A DNA stretch of 64,000 nt from an uncultured Methanomassiliicoccales archaeon (GTDB lineage: Archaea; Thermoplasmatota; Thermoplasmata; Methanomassiliicoccales; Methanomethylophilaceae). The stretch is from assembly GCA_934702355.1 (NCBI GenBank), contig CAKUXX010000010.1:1-64000 (forward strand), in the 5' to 3' direction. A program made the translations under genes and the position numbers. The notes under the pieces were generated by a model. The model was not told the DNA's origin. It saw only the letters and a list, made by a program, of their open reading frames with translations, and did not search any database. How positions within the stretch are numbered: the stretch's first letter is position 1; each line of letters opens with the position of its first letter. Positions 23,577 to 31,293 of this stretch are shown one piece after another.

Positions 23577-24806
23577 TCACTCCGAGAACTCCTTCAACCA
23601 GTCCAATATATTCACAATCCTTATCCCGTCGATATCATCCAGCAGGAATCTGTCGTATGTTATGACGGTCTTGGGATAGTTGTCCGATATCGTCCTGAGA
23701 GGCCTCAGTTCCCTTTCCCTGGTGGTTTTATCGTTGATGCTCATGCAAACCTGGAAGTACTGCGGTCTGTCGAGCGGATTCACCATGAAATCGATCTCAT
23801 GCCTTCCTACGGCGCATACGCATGCGTTGCCGTATCTGTAGATCAGCTCGTTGTAGACGACATTCTCCAGGATTCCATCCATGTCATCCTCTCTGAAAGT
23901 GCCCAGGTGATTTCTGATGCCGAGGTCCTGAGCATAGAATTTGTCCCGGGTTGTGAGATACTCCAGGGTTTTCAGATCCATTCTTTTCGCGCGGAGTGCT
24001 ATGAACGCATCTTCAATGTATTCAAGGTACTCCTCGATGGCATTGTGGCTGAGTTTCACACCATTGCTCATCATCACGTTGGATGCCTTTCTGGAAGATG
24101 TCCGATCACCGATGTTGCGCATGAGGAATCTGATAAGATTGCTCAGTCCTGCGGGATTCCTAATCTGATGTCTCTCGATGACATCTTTCACGTAAACCGT
24201 GTTGTACGTGCCCGCTATCATCTCGGATACGATTTTCATCGGCTGCCTGTCCATGGCAAGGGCTATTGTCGGAAGGCCACCGTAGCGGACGAAGTCCGCG
24301 AACATTCCGTTATCATCGTTTTGGTCGTTCTTCCTGAATTCAAGATACTCCGAGAAAACCAGGGGTGTAACTCTGATCTCGACAGTTCTGCCCGATAACT
24401 TCGTGGATAGCTGTGACGAGAGCATCTTGGAGTTGGAACCAGTGATGTACACGTCTGCGCCCGCGTCGTAGAATGTCCTGATGGATGATTCCCATCCGTC
24501 CACGTTCTGTATCTCGTCGAAGAATAGGTATTTCCCTTTTCCGACATCCATCTTGGATTTCACCAGGTCTGTCAGCATCCTGTGGTCATGCGGGATGTCC
24601 TCATCATCGTTTTCCAGATTCAGGTAGAATATGTTCTCTGCAGGTATGCCCGATTCCATCAATTCCGTTCTGAACATGTCCATGATCGTGGATTTGCCCG
24701 TTCTGCGCAGACCTGAGATCACTTTGATGAAAGGCGAGTTCATAGTGGCACGCAGTTGGTTGAGATAATGCTCTCTCGGATACAGTGGCCATTCTGATTC
24801 CCACAT
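23577..24806 (-). CDS. AAA+ ATPase with DUF4143 domain (QVC variant)
   Basis: This 409-residue protein has Walker A GLRRTGKS (about 32-39), Walker B YLFFDEIQ (about 93-100), ITGSNSKMLSSQLSTKLSGR, a winged-helix region and DUF4143. The nuclease-like core reads HEIDFMV...PQYFQVCMS, with Q-V-C where active PD-(D/E)XK members have E-V-K. It is the same subtype as the genes at 7264 and 60841 (shared SGR-E...PL.F.E(F/Y)L.. segment) but diverged in sequence. It ends 129 bases from tRNA-Pro. A 13-base direct repeat frames its TATA box, with the first copy touching the start codon. Confidence 0.85.
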   Translation of the reverse strand: MWESEWPLYPREHYLNQLRATMNSPFIKVISGLRRTGKSTIMDMFRTELMESGIPAENIFYLNLENDDEDIPHDHRMLTDLVKSKMDVGKGKYLFFDEIQNVDGWESSIRTFYDAGADVYITGSNSKMLSSQLSTKLSGRTVEIRVTPLVFSEYLEFRKNDQNDDNGMFADFVRYGGLPTIALAMDRQPMKIVSEMIAGTYNTVYVKDVIERHQIRNPAGLSNLIRFLMRNIGDRTSSRKASNVMMSNGVKLSHNAIEEYLEYIEDAFIALRAKRMDLKTLEYLTTRDKFYAQDLGIRNHLGTFREDDMDGILENVVYNELIYRYGNACVCAVGRHEIDFMVNPLDRPQYFQVCMSINDKTTRERELRPLRTISDNYPKTVITYDRFLLDDIDGIRIVNILDWLKEFSE

Positions 24807-24859
24807 AATGTAATCTATACATTACACTTAGATAATAATATTGCAAAATGTAATCTATA
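24807..24859 (-). repeat. Perfect 13-base direct repeat flanking the TATA box of the 23577-24806 gene
   Basis: AATGTAATCTATA is identical at 24807-24819 and 24847-24859, 40 bases apart. The TATA-like AT run (24827-24840) is between them. The proximal copy is also part of a palindrome (GTAAT...ATTAC, 24810-24825). This is a likely autoregulatory operator pair. Confidence 0.6.
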
Positions 24860-24931
24860 GACGCCATTTTTGAATGGAGTTCGGGAGCGTCCCGTGACTC
24901 CGTATGCGTTCTGAAGAAGATCGTCTCCCAG

Positions 24932-25237
24932 TCACAGTTTGTTTCTGAGCGAATCGATCTTTTCCGCTATATCGTCGATATGGGTCGAGATCCCTTCTAG
25001 GAAGTCGTCGCAGCGGTCCGAGACCGTCGCACCGTCGGTGGTGGGGATGATTATGCCCTGTTGCTCCAGAAGCTTGAGGGAGTAGCGAACCCTGTGCTTG
25101 GGGATGTCTGTCATCTCGGACAGTCTGATGAGGCCTATCGGCTGATTATCGCGGACGGTCTTCAAAATAGAAATATGCCTCTCAAGAAGTTCGATCTCAT
25201 CGGAGATTGAACCCAATGGGTCCTTGTTAGTAGCCAT
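24932..25237 (-). CDS. Small winged-helix transcription regulator (COG3388-like)
   Basis: This 101-residue archaeal regulator has an amphipathic N-terminal helix (ISDEIELLERHISILKTV), then a winged helix with PIGLIRLSEMTDIPKHRVRY as helix-turn-helix (about residues 33-52) and LLEQQGIIIPT as wing. A C-terminal helix (about 75-100) looks suited to dimerisation. A Shine-Dalgarno-like AAGGTGA is 5-10 bases before the ATG at 25237. The target is not known. Confidence 0.75.
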   Translation of the reverse strand: MATNKDPLGSISDEIELLERHISILKTVRDNQPIGLIRLSEMTDIPKHRVRYSLKLLEQQGIIIPTTDGATVSDRCDDFLEGISTHIDDIAEKIDSLRNKL

Positions 25238-25302
25238 GAGTCACCTTGCAATGCCAATCTCCGACAAGAGTTTGGAAAAGAAATGGGTTTTTCAGTCTCG
25301 GT

Positions 25303-25491
25303 TCAGCGACCGTACCACTTCTGTTTGCCCCACTTGTTGTAGTTGGCCCACCATCCCTGGACGACGGAACCGCAACAGTCGAGGGCCTTCTGCTCTGCGT
25401 CAGGTCCCTTGTAGGTCCTGTAGCAGTTGAGGCACTGCCATCTCAGTTCGGGCTGTTTCTCTTTCATTGTCTGGGAATCTGACATGTCCAT
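25303..25491 (-). CDS. Small single-zinc-site protein
   Basis: This 62-residue protein has LRWQCLNCYRTY and, 20 residues later, LDCCGSVV, giving four cysteines for one zinc, and ends in an aromatic, basic tail (WWANYNKWGKQKWYGR). No membrane segment is seen. I do not recognise a named family. ATG 25491 is used; ATG 25485 two codons later is equally possible. It is divergent from the ArsR-type gene at 25568. Confidence 0.65.
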   Translation of the reverse strand: MDMSDSQTMKEKQPELRWQCLNCYRTYKGPDAEQKALDCCGSVVQGWWANYNKWGKQKWYGR

Positions 25492-25567
25492 ATTAAATGT
25501 TTGCCAGTTGTAGTTCCGAAATACTTTGACGTATTCATTTATACCTTTTACTGCATGGGGTATAAGC

Positions 25568-26068
25568 ATGAATAGAATCAAGGTCATCAACGAACCTTCA
25601 GAGTTGGTCCCAATGCTCAGGTCTGTTGATACTCCCGTTAAAAGGGATGTTTTGAAAGAGGTGACCTTGGAGTGGAGAACAGCGGACGAGATCGAAGAGA
25701 AATTCGGTCCCGAAGGCAGGGATGCCATCATCTTCTTCGAGAAGATGAAGCTTGTCGAGACCCGCTGGATGTCCAAAAATGGCGGGTACCCCGAGAAGTC
25801 GTACCACACCTATTACACCTCGTTCAGCATCAATGCGCAGTGGCCGGTCTACGAGATCAGCGATGTTCTCACGGCAGCCATGATGAGCGATTCGGAATAT
25901 GCCGAGATCGAAGACAAGATCCTGGAGCAGGTCGGCAAGGACGGCAGATTCTCTGGAGACGTTGCGGAGGCCCTCGGGCTCACATCCACAATGCTCAAGA
26001 GTCTTGTCCGCAGGTCCGTCAAGATGGACTACCGCGGTCACAGGATCGAGCTTATCCACGAAGAGTAA
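25568..26068 (+). CDS. ArsR-like winged-helix regulator, methanogen type
   Basis: This 166-residue protein starts MNRIKVINEPSELVPMLRS. A first winged helix (VKRDVLKEVTLEWRTADEIE, about residues 22-41) is followed by a strand-rich centre with YHTYYTSFSINAQWPVYEI and a second helical module ending FSGDVAEALGLTSTMLKSL. This is the pattern of a conserved archaeal regulator group seen in methanogens. The start codon follows a TATA-like TTTATACC by some 30 bases. It stops 5 bases before trm56, forming an operon with trm56 and the HD gene. Confidence 0.72.
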   Translation: MNRIKVINEPSELVPMLRSVDTPVKRDVLKEVTLEWRTADEIEEKFGPEGRDAIIFFEKMKLVETRWMSKNGGYPEKSYHTYYTSFSINAQWPVYEISDVLTAAMMSDSEYAEIEDKILEQVGKDGRFSGDVAEALGLTSTMLKSLVRRSVKMDYRGHRIELIHEE

Positions 26069-26073
26069 TTGAG

Positions 26074-26592
26074 ATGGCAGACATCTGGATTATGAGGATA
26101 GGCCACCGTCCGGAACGCGACAAGAGGGTGACGACGCATGTCGCCCTTTCCTCGCGCGCCCTGGGCGCCAAAGGCATCTATGTGGACACGGAGGACCCCG
26201 TCCTCGAGGAGAATATCCGCAGCGTCGTTCAGAGGTTCGGCGGAGACTACACCATCAAGACCGGGGTCAGCTGGAAGGACGCCATCCGCAATTTCAACGG
26301 AAAGGTCGTCCATCTCACCATGTACGGTCAGCGTGTCGACGAGGCATTGCCCAAGATCCCCCGCGACGAGGACATAATGATCGTCGTCGGTGCGGAGAAG
26401 GTTCCCGCCGAGGTGTATCAGAGGGCGGACTTCAACATCTCCGTCGGCAATCAGCCCCATTCCGAGATAGCGGCATTGGCGATCTTCCTGGACAGGTTCA
26501 CAGAGGGCAAGGCCCTGTATTCCGATCGTGGCGGCGAGCTTGAGGTCGTTCCCAACGAGAGGGGGAAGACGGTTGTCGAGCATTCCAAATGA
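26074..26592 (+). CDS. trm56: tRNA (cytidine-56-2'-O)-methyltransferase aTrm56
   Basis: This 172-residue SPOUT enzyme methylates C56 in the T loop of archaeal tRNAs using SAM. IWIMRIGHRPERDKRVTTHV at the N terminus, HLTMYGQRVDEA, IMIVVGAEKVP (first SAM-knot strand) and ISVGNQPHSEIAALAIFLDR (knot) are the hallmarks of the archaeal Trm56 family. It lies between the ArsR-like regulator and the HD hydrolase, which begins inside its last codons. Confidence 0.93.
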   Translation: MADIWIMRIGHRPERDKRVTTHVALSSRALGAKGIYVDTEDPVLEENIRSVVQRFGGDYTIKTGVSWKDAIRNFNGKVVHLTMYGQRVDEALPKIPRDEDIMIVVGAEKVPAEVYQRADFNISVGNQPHSEIAALAIFLDRFTEGKALYSDRGGELEVVPNERGKTVVEHSK

Positions 26593-27151
26593 GGATGAAT
26601 GCATCGGACTTCTGTTGGATGCGGGTTGCAAGCGCAGAGTAGTGATCCATTGCTGTACGGTCGAGGCCGTTGCCAAGCAGATGCTGACCCGTATCGAGGG
26701 GGCCGACCGCGATCTGGTCCTGGCGGGCGCATTGCTCCATGACATCGGAAGATCCGTCGACCACTCGATAATGCACGCGTACATCGGTTCGGAGATACTC
26801 AGGAAGAAGGGATTCCCCGAAGCCCTCGTGAACATAGTCCTCAAGCATACCGGCGCCGGGCTCGACCAAGAGGATGTCGAGGAGATGGCGCTTCCGGCAG
26901 GGGACTACATTCCGCATACGCTGGAGGAGAAGATTGTCGCCCATGCCGACAACCTGGTCAGCGACAACCGCGTGGTCGGTCATGAGCATTCCGTGATCAA
27001 GCTCAGGACCAAGGGTGCCGAACGCGGCGCCGACAGGGTGGAGGCGCTTCACAAGGAGCTTTCGGAGCTCTACGGCGAGGACCTCGATCACATGGTCGCC
27101 GAGATGGACGAGTACCCATACCTGCCCTTGATCGACAAATTCTACGCCTAA
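26573..27151 (+). CDS. HD-domain (HDIG) phosphohydrolase
   Basis: This protein of about 192 residues has a metal-dependent HD domain: histidine in VVIHCCTVEAVA, the HD doublet in AGALLHDIGRSVDH, H in VLKHTGAGLD and D in IVAHADNLVS. It matches the short archaeal HDIG family often found beside trm56. No start ATG exists in the needed position. TTG 26573, overlapping the end of trm56 by 20 bases, is the best placed start, and GTG 26528 is an alternative. The substrate is unknown (nucleotide or cyclic nucleotide by family). Confidence 0.82.
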   Translation: MSSIPNEDECIGLLLDAGCKRRVVIHCCTVEAVAKQMLTRIEGADRDLVLAGALLHDIGRSVDHSIMHAYIGSEILRKKGFPEALVNIVLKHTGAGLDQEDVEEMALPAGDYIPHTLEEKIVAHADNLVSDNRVVGHEHSVIKLRTKGAERGADRVEALHKELSELYGEDLDHMVAEMDEYPYLPLIDKFYA

Positions 27152-27264
27152 ACGCACTTACCTGTCCTCGGACGGGGTACTTCCTTATCCTTAACACCGT
27201 TTTTCAGTTCCATCCTTCCATGTATCAACTTTAAAGGTGTCTTCCCGATACAGGCATAGATAAC

Positions 27265-27576
27265 ATGGTAACCGAACTCAACGAGTCCAACTTCGACTCC
27301 TTCGTGGAGTCCAACCAGATTGCGATCGTCGACTGCTGGGCCCCCTGGTGCGGCCCCTGCAGGCGTATGGGACCTATAATCGAAGAGGTCGCCGAGGAGC
27401 TTGCGGGAAAGGTCGGAGTCGCCAAGCTGAACACCGACGAGAACCAGGCCATCGCGATCAGGTTCAACATCAACGCAATCCCGACCCTGCTCGTGTTCAA
27501 AGGAAACGTCCTCGTGGACTCCCTCGTGGGACTCAGGCCCAAGGACGACATCATCAGCTACGTGAGCGGTCTCTGA
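27265..27576 (+). CDS. trxA: Thioredoxin
   Basis: This 103-residue thioredoxin has the active site WAPWCGPCRRM near residue 30 and the cis-proline loop NAIPTLLVF. It reduces protein disulfides and is recharged by the reductase encoded next, whose ATG overlaps the stop by one base. A TATA-like ACTTTAAAGG lies about 30-38 bases upstream. Confidence 0.95.
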   Translation: MVTELNESNFDSFVESNQIAIVDCWAPWCGPCRRMGPIIEEVAEELAGKVGVAKLNTDENQAIAIRFNINAIPTLLVFKGNVLVDSLVGLRPKDDIISYVSGL

Positions 27577-28460
27577 TGGAGACGGACGTTCTGATAATCG
27601 GCTGCGGCCCCGCAGGGGTGCAGGCGGCCATCCACGCTTCCCGCGGAAAGCTCTCCGTGGCCGTCGCAGGGAAGCCGTCCGCAAGTGCTATCGCGGGCAC
27701 CGATGTGGAGAACTACTTCGGCACCGGAAGCGTGTCCGGAAGCGCCATCCTGTCCGAAGGCATCGGACAGGCCAAGGCCTTCGGGGCAACCTTCCTCGAT
27801 CAGAACGTGGTGTCGTGTTCGAGAGAGGGCAATCTCTTCTCGTTCGTCATAGAGGACGGTACGGAGATCGTGTCTCGCAGCGTGATCTTCGCCACGGGCA
27901 TCTCCCGCAGGAAGCTGGGGGTCCCGGGCGAGAAGGAGCTTTTCGGCAAAGGCGTGAGCTACTGCGCGGTATGCGACTGCAATTTCTACAAAGGACGCAA
28001 GGTCCTGATCGTCGGAAACGATTCCGAGGCCGCCGTGTCCGCCGAACTGATGACCCGCTATGCCTCAGAGACCTTCTGGGCGGCGTGGGATGTCGAAGCC
28101 GATCCGAAGCTCGTCGCCAAGGCAAAAGATGCGGGGGCGAAGCTCTTGACCTCGAAGCCGAAAGAGATACGCGGCGAGGGAAAGGTCCAATCCGTGCTGA
28201 TGGACGACGGATCCGTCGTCGAAGTGGACGGCGTCTTCATAGAACTGGGCGCAAAGTCGGCCGCGGACCTCGCGATGGACCTGGACATCATGCCCGAGAT
28301 CGACGATACGATCAAGGTGAACCCGGACTGCTCCACCAAAGTCCCCGGCGCTTTCGCATGCGGCGACATAACCGGGAGGCCGTGGCAGGTCGCCAAGGCC
28401 GTCGGACAAGGATGCATCGCAGGGATGGCCGCAGTTGATTATGTGAGGGGAAAGAAATGA
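27576..28460 (+). CDS. trxB: Thioredoxin reductase-like flavoprotein
   Basis: This 294-residue FAD protein of the thioredoxin reductase family has FAD-binding GCGPAGVQAA near the N terminus, redox-active SYCAVCDCNFY in the second domain and GAFACGDITG before the C terminus. The NAD(P)H loop is VLIVGNDSEAA, not the classical GGGDSA. Such loss of the NADPH signature is seen in archaeal reductases that use other donors such as F420H2 or ferredoxin. That makes NADPH dependence doubtful here. It is co-translated with trxA and with the next regulator (ATGA overlap). Confidence 0.88.
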   Translation: METDVLIIGCGPAGVQAAIHASRGKLSVAVAGKPSASAIAGTDVENYFGTGSVSGSAILSEGIGQAKAFGATFLDQNVVSCSREGNLFSFVIEDGTEIVSRSVIFATGISRRKLGVPGEKELFGKGVSYCAVCDCNFYKGRKVLIVGNDSEAAVSAELMTRYASETFWAAWDVEADPKLVAKAKDAGAKLLTSKPKEIRGEGKVQSVLMDDGSVVEVDGVFIELGAKSAADLAMDLDIMPEIDDTIKVNPDCSTKVPGAFACGDITGRPWQVAKAVGQGCIAGMAAVDYVRGKK

Positions 28461-28969
28461 CAGTATCCGATCTCATAGCGGGGATGCTCAGAGAGGACGG
28501 CGGATTCCAGAAGGCGTTCCGCAACATCCTGAACGACGAGTTGAATATGTCCCTCAACGAGTTCTGCCAGTTGTCCGGGATATCGCAGAGCACCATGTAC
28601 AAGATCCTGGAGGACAAGCGCGAACCCAATCTCAAGACAGTCCGTCAGGTCATCAAGGCCCTGAGGCTGCTGTCCGAGCCGGAGGATTCCCATTTCATCG
28701 CGGTGATAGCATTCAACTCCGTGTTGGAGACCCTGCCGCGCACCGTCGACATGGACGGGCTGGATGTCACTCTGAGAGAGTATCCCGTGTCCACCGTGGA
28801 GGATGCGATCATCGCGGCGGTCCGTGCGGAGCGCGACGGCGCCCTCGGCGTGGTCTGTGCGCCTATCGTGGCCCCGACCGTGGAGAAGATTCTCTCCATC
28901 CCGGTGTCCCGCGTGATCCCGACTACCAGCGTCCAACTGGCGATCGACAGGCTCAGGAACATGATCTGA
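28457..28969 (+). CDS. XRE-type helix-turn-helix regulator with C-terminal sensor-like domain
   Basis: This 170-residue protein has a helix-turn-helix (LNEFCQLSGISQSTMYKILE, about residues 34-53), then a domain with STVEDAIIAAVRAERDGALG and CAPIVAPTVEKILSIPVSRV. The second part resembles PrpR-N-like sensory folds in layout. The ATG overlaps the trxB stop, so it may be a redox-linked regulator of the trxA-trxB operon. That is inferred from position only. Confidence 0.75.
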   Translation: MTVSDLIAGMLREDGGFQKAFRNILNDELNMSLNEFCQLSGISQSTMYKILEDKREPNLKTVRQVIKALRLLSEPEDSHFIAVIAFNSVLETLPRTVDMDGLDVTLREYPVSTVEDAIIAAVRAERDGALGVVCAPIVAPTVEKILSIPVSRVIPTTSVQLAIDRLRNMI

Positions 28970-29038
28970 GGCGATAATCGCCTGAGTGCGAGATTAGTTA
29001 AAATACAAGCTTAACTTTATTCGGTAGCAGGTATCCAA

Positions 29039-29488
29039 ATGTTCGAGTTGCAGGTTGTCAGCAATACTCCGATGACAGGTGTGGACGATGTGAACGTTGT
29101 CGCGGAGACGCTGCTCGTCCAGATAGGATATCTGCCGAAGGGGTACGACCCCAAGACAGAGGCCATCACCGTGAGGGAGAGCGTCCCGTACAGGATGTTC
29201 ATGGATTATCTCATGGAGTACCCGGACAAGGCCTGGGCCGTCGAGGAGCTGGCGGCATTGCTCGGCACAACAAAGCCGACGATCTACAGGCACATAAACA
29301 AGCTCAAGTCCATGGATCTTCTGGAGGCCATGGATGTGGAATACGACGGTCAGAACAGGAAAGGCTACCGCATAAGGTTCGGCGACCTCTCTAAAGCGTG
29401 GAGTTTCACGGAGGCCAACGTGAGGATGGCCATGGAGAACTACCACAGGACCATCGTGCATTTCCAGGAATTGAAGAGGAAGGGATGA
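29039..29488 (+). CDS. Winged-helix transcription regulator
   Basis: This 149-residue protein has a clear DNA-binding core (AWAVEELAALLGTTKPTIYR, about residues 68-87, then HINKLKSMDLLEA) followed by a basic wing (YDGQNRKGYRIRF) and a C-terminal helix. TATA-like GTTAAAATAC lies about 30-40 bases before ATG 29039. Its stop overlaps the next ATG, and the third gene in this row is elp3. Confidence 0.75.
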   Translation: MFELQVVSNTPMTGVDDVNVVAETLLVQIGYLPKGYDPKTEAITVRESVPYRMFMDYLMEYPDKAWAVEELAALLGTTKPTIYRHINKLKSMDLLEAMDVEYDGQNRKGYRIRFGDLSKAWSFTEANVRMAMENYHRTIVHFQELKRKG

Positions 29489-29754
29489 TCATCATGACCA
29501 GTGATTACACAATATCGTCCGGGGCAGTGTTCGAAGTCACCTGGAGGCGCACCGCAGAGGAGTGCGCCACATTCACAGGCACATACAAAGGGATGTCCGC
29601 GATAGCCTCCGATACGGCCCTCGTGTTCGAGATTGACGGGATGCTGCGCTTCGTCAACGCTTCCGCGATCGTCTGCATGGACCAGGTCGAGGCCGCTCCC
29701 GAGACGGAGCAGACCGCAAAGAAAGCCGATCCGGGTAACATCTTCTATGGCTGA
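29485..29754 (+). CDS. Uncharacterised small beta-rich protein
   Basis: This 89-residue protein starts with the ATGA overlap (29485). The core EVTWRR...GTYKGMSAI...ALVFEIDGMLRFVNASAIVCMDQV alternates strands like an SH3 or Sm-type barrel, which is a pattern judgement only. The last 20 residues are polar. It overlaps the elp3 start by 8 bases, so the three genes 29039-31291 are one transcription unit. No named family is recognised. Confidence 0.6.
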   Translation: MIIMTSDYTISSGAVFEVTWRRTAEECATFTGTYKGMSAIASDTALVFEIDGMLRFVNASAIVCMDQVEAAPETEQTAKKADPGNIFYG

Positions 29755-31291
29755 ACCCGACATAGCGTCCTTCTCCAAGGAATTGATCGATGCGGTCAAA
29801 GAGGGGCGCGTAAAGGATCGCGACTCGCTTCAGAACCTCAAGCTGAAGCTATGCAAGAGGTACGGACTGGGCGAGGTCCCTCCGAACTCCGATGTTCTGG
29901 CGAACGTCCTGCCGGAGGACAGGAAGCTGCTGATCCCGTTCCTCGTGAAGAAGCCGACCCGCACTATCAGCGGTGTCGCGGTGGTGGCGGTGATGACATC
30001 TCCGCACGACTGTCCCCACGGGCGCTGCGCATTCTGCCCCGGAGGGGTCGGGAACAACTCCCCTCAGTCGTACACAGGCAAGGAGCCTGCCGCACGCAGG
30101 GCCGGAAGGAATCATTTCGACCCTTGGATGCAGGTCACGGACAGGATAACACAATTGTCCGAGATCGGTCACAAGACCGACAAGATAGACCTGATCGTGA
30201 TGGGCGGTACGTTCACCAGCAGGGAGCCGGAGTATCAGGAGTGGTTCGTCCGCAGATGCTTCGACGCGCTGAACGGCAAGGACTCGGAGACGCTGGAGGA
30301 GGCCCAGAGGCTCAACGAGGTCTCGGAGCACCGCTGCGTCGGACTGACTGTGGAGACGCGCCCCGATGTGTTCACTCCGGAGCAGATCGACCGCGTCATG
30401 CGTCTCGGCGCCACACGCGTGGAGCTAGGGGTGCAGATCCTCGATGACGATGTCCTCCGCGGGGTCGACCGCGGCCACGGGATATCTGAGGTCAGGGAAT
30501 GCACCCGCAACTGCCGCGACCGCGGTCTGAAAGTCTGCTACCACATGATGCCCGGTCTTCCAGGCTCTTCGCCGGACAACGATCTGAAGTGTTTCAGAAG
30601 GGTGTTCGAGGATCCCGATTTCAGGCCGGACATGCTGAAGTTCTATCCGGTCCTTGTTGTGGCGGGGACTAAGCTCTATGACATGTGGGAAGCCGGGGAC
30701 TATTCCCCGTACCTCGAGGAGGATGCCGTCCCGCTCCTCTCCAAGATGAAGGCTATGGTCCCGGAATACGTGCGCATCCAGCGCATCCAGAGGGACATCC
30801 CCGTGACGGAGATCTCCGCAGGCATACACAAGAGCAACATCCGCCAGCTGGTCGGGGACTACATGCAGAAGAACGGCATGGAATGCAGATGCATCCGCTG
30901 CAGGGAGGTCGGCCACCGCGGTACGGTGCTGAGCGATTCCGACAGGGTCGTTCTGAAGGACACGGTGTACGAGGCCTCCGGCGGCACGGAGCACTTCATA
31001 GCGCTGGAGTACGACGATTCCTTGATCGGCTATGTCCGTCTGAGACTGGATTCCAACCCTGTGGCGACGATACGCGAGCTGAAGGTCTTCGGCAAGGTGG
31101 CCTCCATCGGAGACGAAGGCGAGGACTGGCAGCACAGGGGTTACGGAAGGAAGCTCGTCTCGGAGGCGGAGCGCATCGCAACCGAGGCCGGAAGGAAGGG
31201 CATCCGCGTCACAAGCGGTGTCGGCGTCAGGGGATACTACAGGTCCCTCGGATTCACGGAAGGCCTTCCATATATGGTCAAGGACCTCTGA
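29747..31291 (+). CDS. elp3: Archaeal Elp3 (radical SAM / acetyltransferase, tRNA wobble uridine modification)
   Basis: This 514-residue archaeal Elp3 makes the carboxymethyl-type side chain on wobble uridine of tRNA. It has a radical SAM domain with CPHGRCAFCPGG (about residues 87-98), VETRPDVFTPEQID, and ELGVQILDDDVL. A zinc-type cysteine segment ECRCIRCREVGHR follows, then a GNAT domain with WQHRGYGRKLVSEAER (acetyl-CoA loop) and GYYRSLGF. ATG 29747 is set by homology and by the overlap with the upstream gene. It is convergent with cdc48, two bases apart. Confidence 0.95.
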   Translation: MAEPDIASFSKELIDAVKEGRVKDRDSLQNLKLKLCKRYGLGEVPPNSDVLANVLPEDRKLLIPFLVKKPTRTISGVAVVAVMTSPHDCPHGRCAFCPGGVGNNSPQSYTGKEPAARRAGRNHFDPWMQVTDRITQLSEIGHKTDKIDLIVMGGTFTSREPEYQEWFVRRCFDALNGKDSETLEEAQRLNEVSEHRCVGLTVETRPDVFTPEQIDRVMRLGATRVELGVQILDDDVLRGVDRGHGISEVRECTRNCRDRGLKVCYHMMPGLPGSSPDNDLKCFRRVFEDPDFRPDMLKFYPVLVVAGTKLYDMWEAGDYSPYLEEDAVPLLSKMKAMVPEYVRIQRIQRDIPVTEISAGIHKSNIRQLVGDYMQKNGMECRCIRCREVGHRGTVLSDSDRVVLKDTVYEASGGTEHFIALEYDDSLIGYVRLRLDSNPVATIRELKVFGKVASIGDEGEDWQHRGYGRKLVSEAERIATEAGRKGIRVTSGVGVRGYYRSLGFTEGLPYMVKDL

Positions 31292-31293
31292 GG

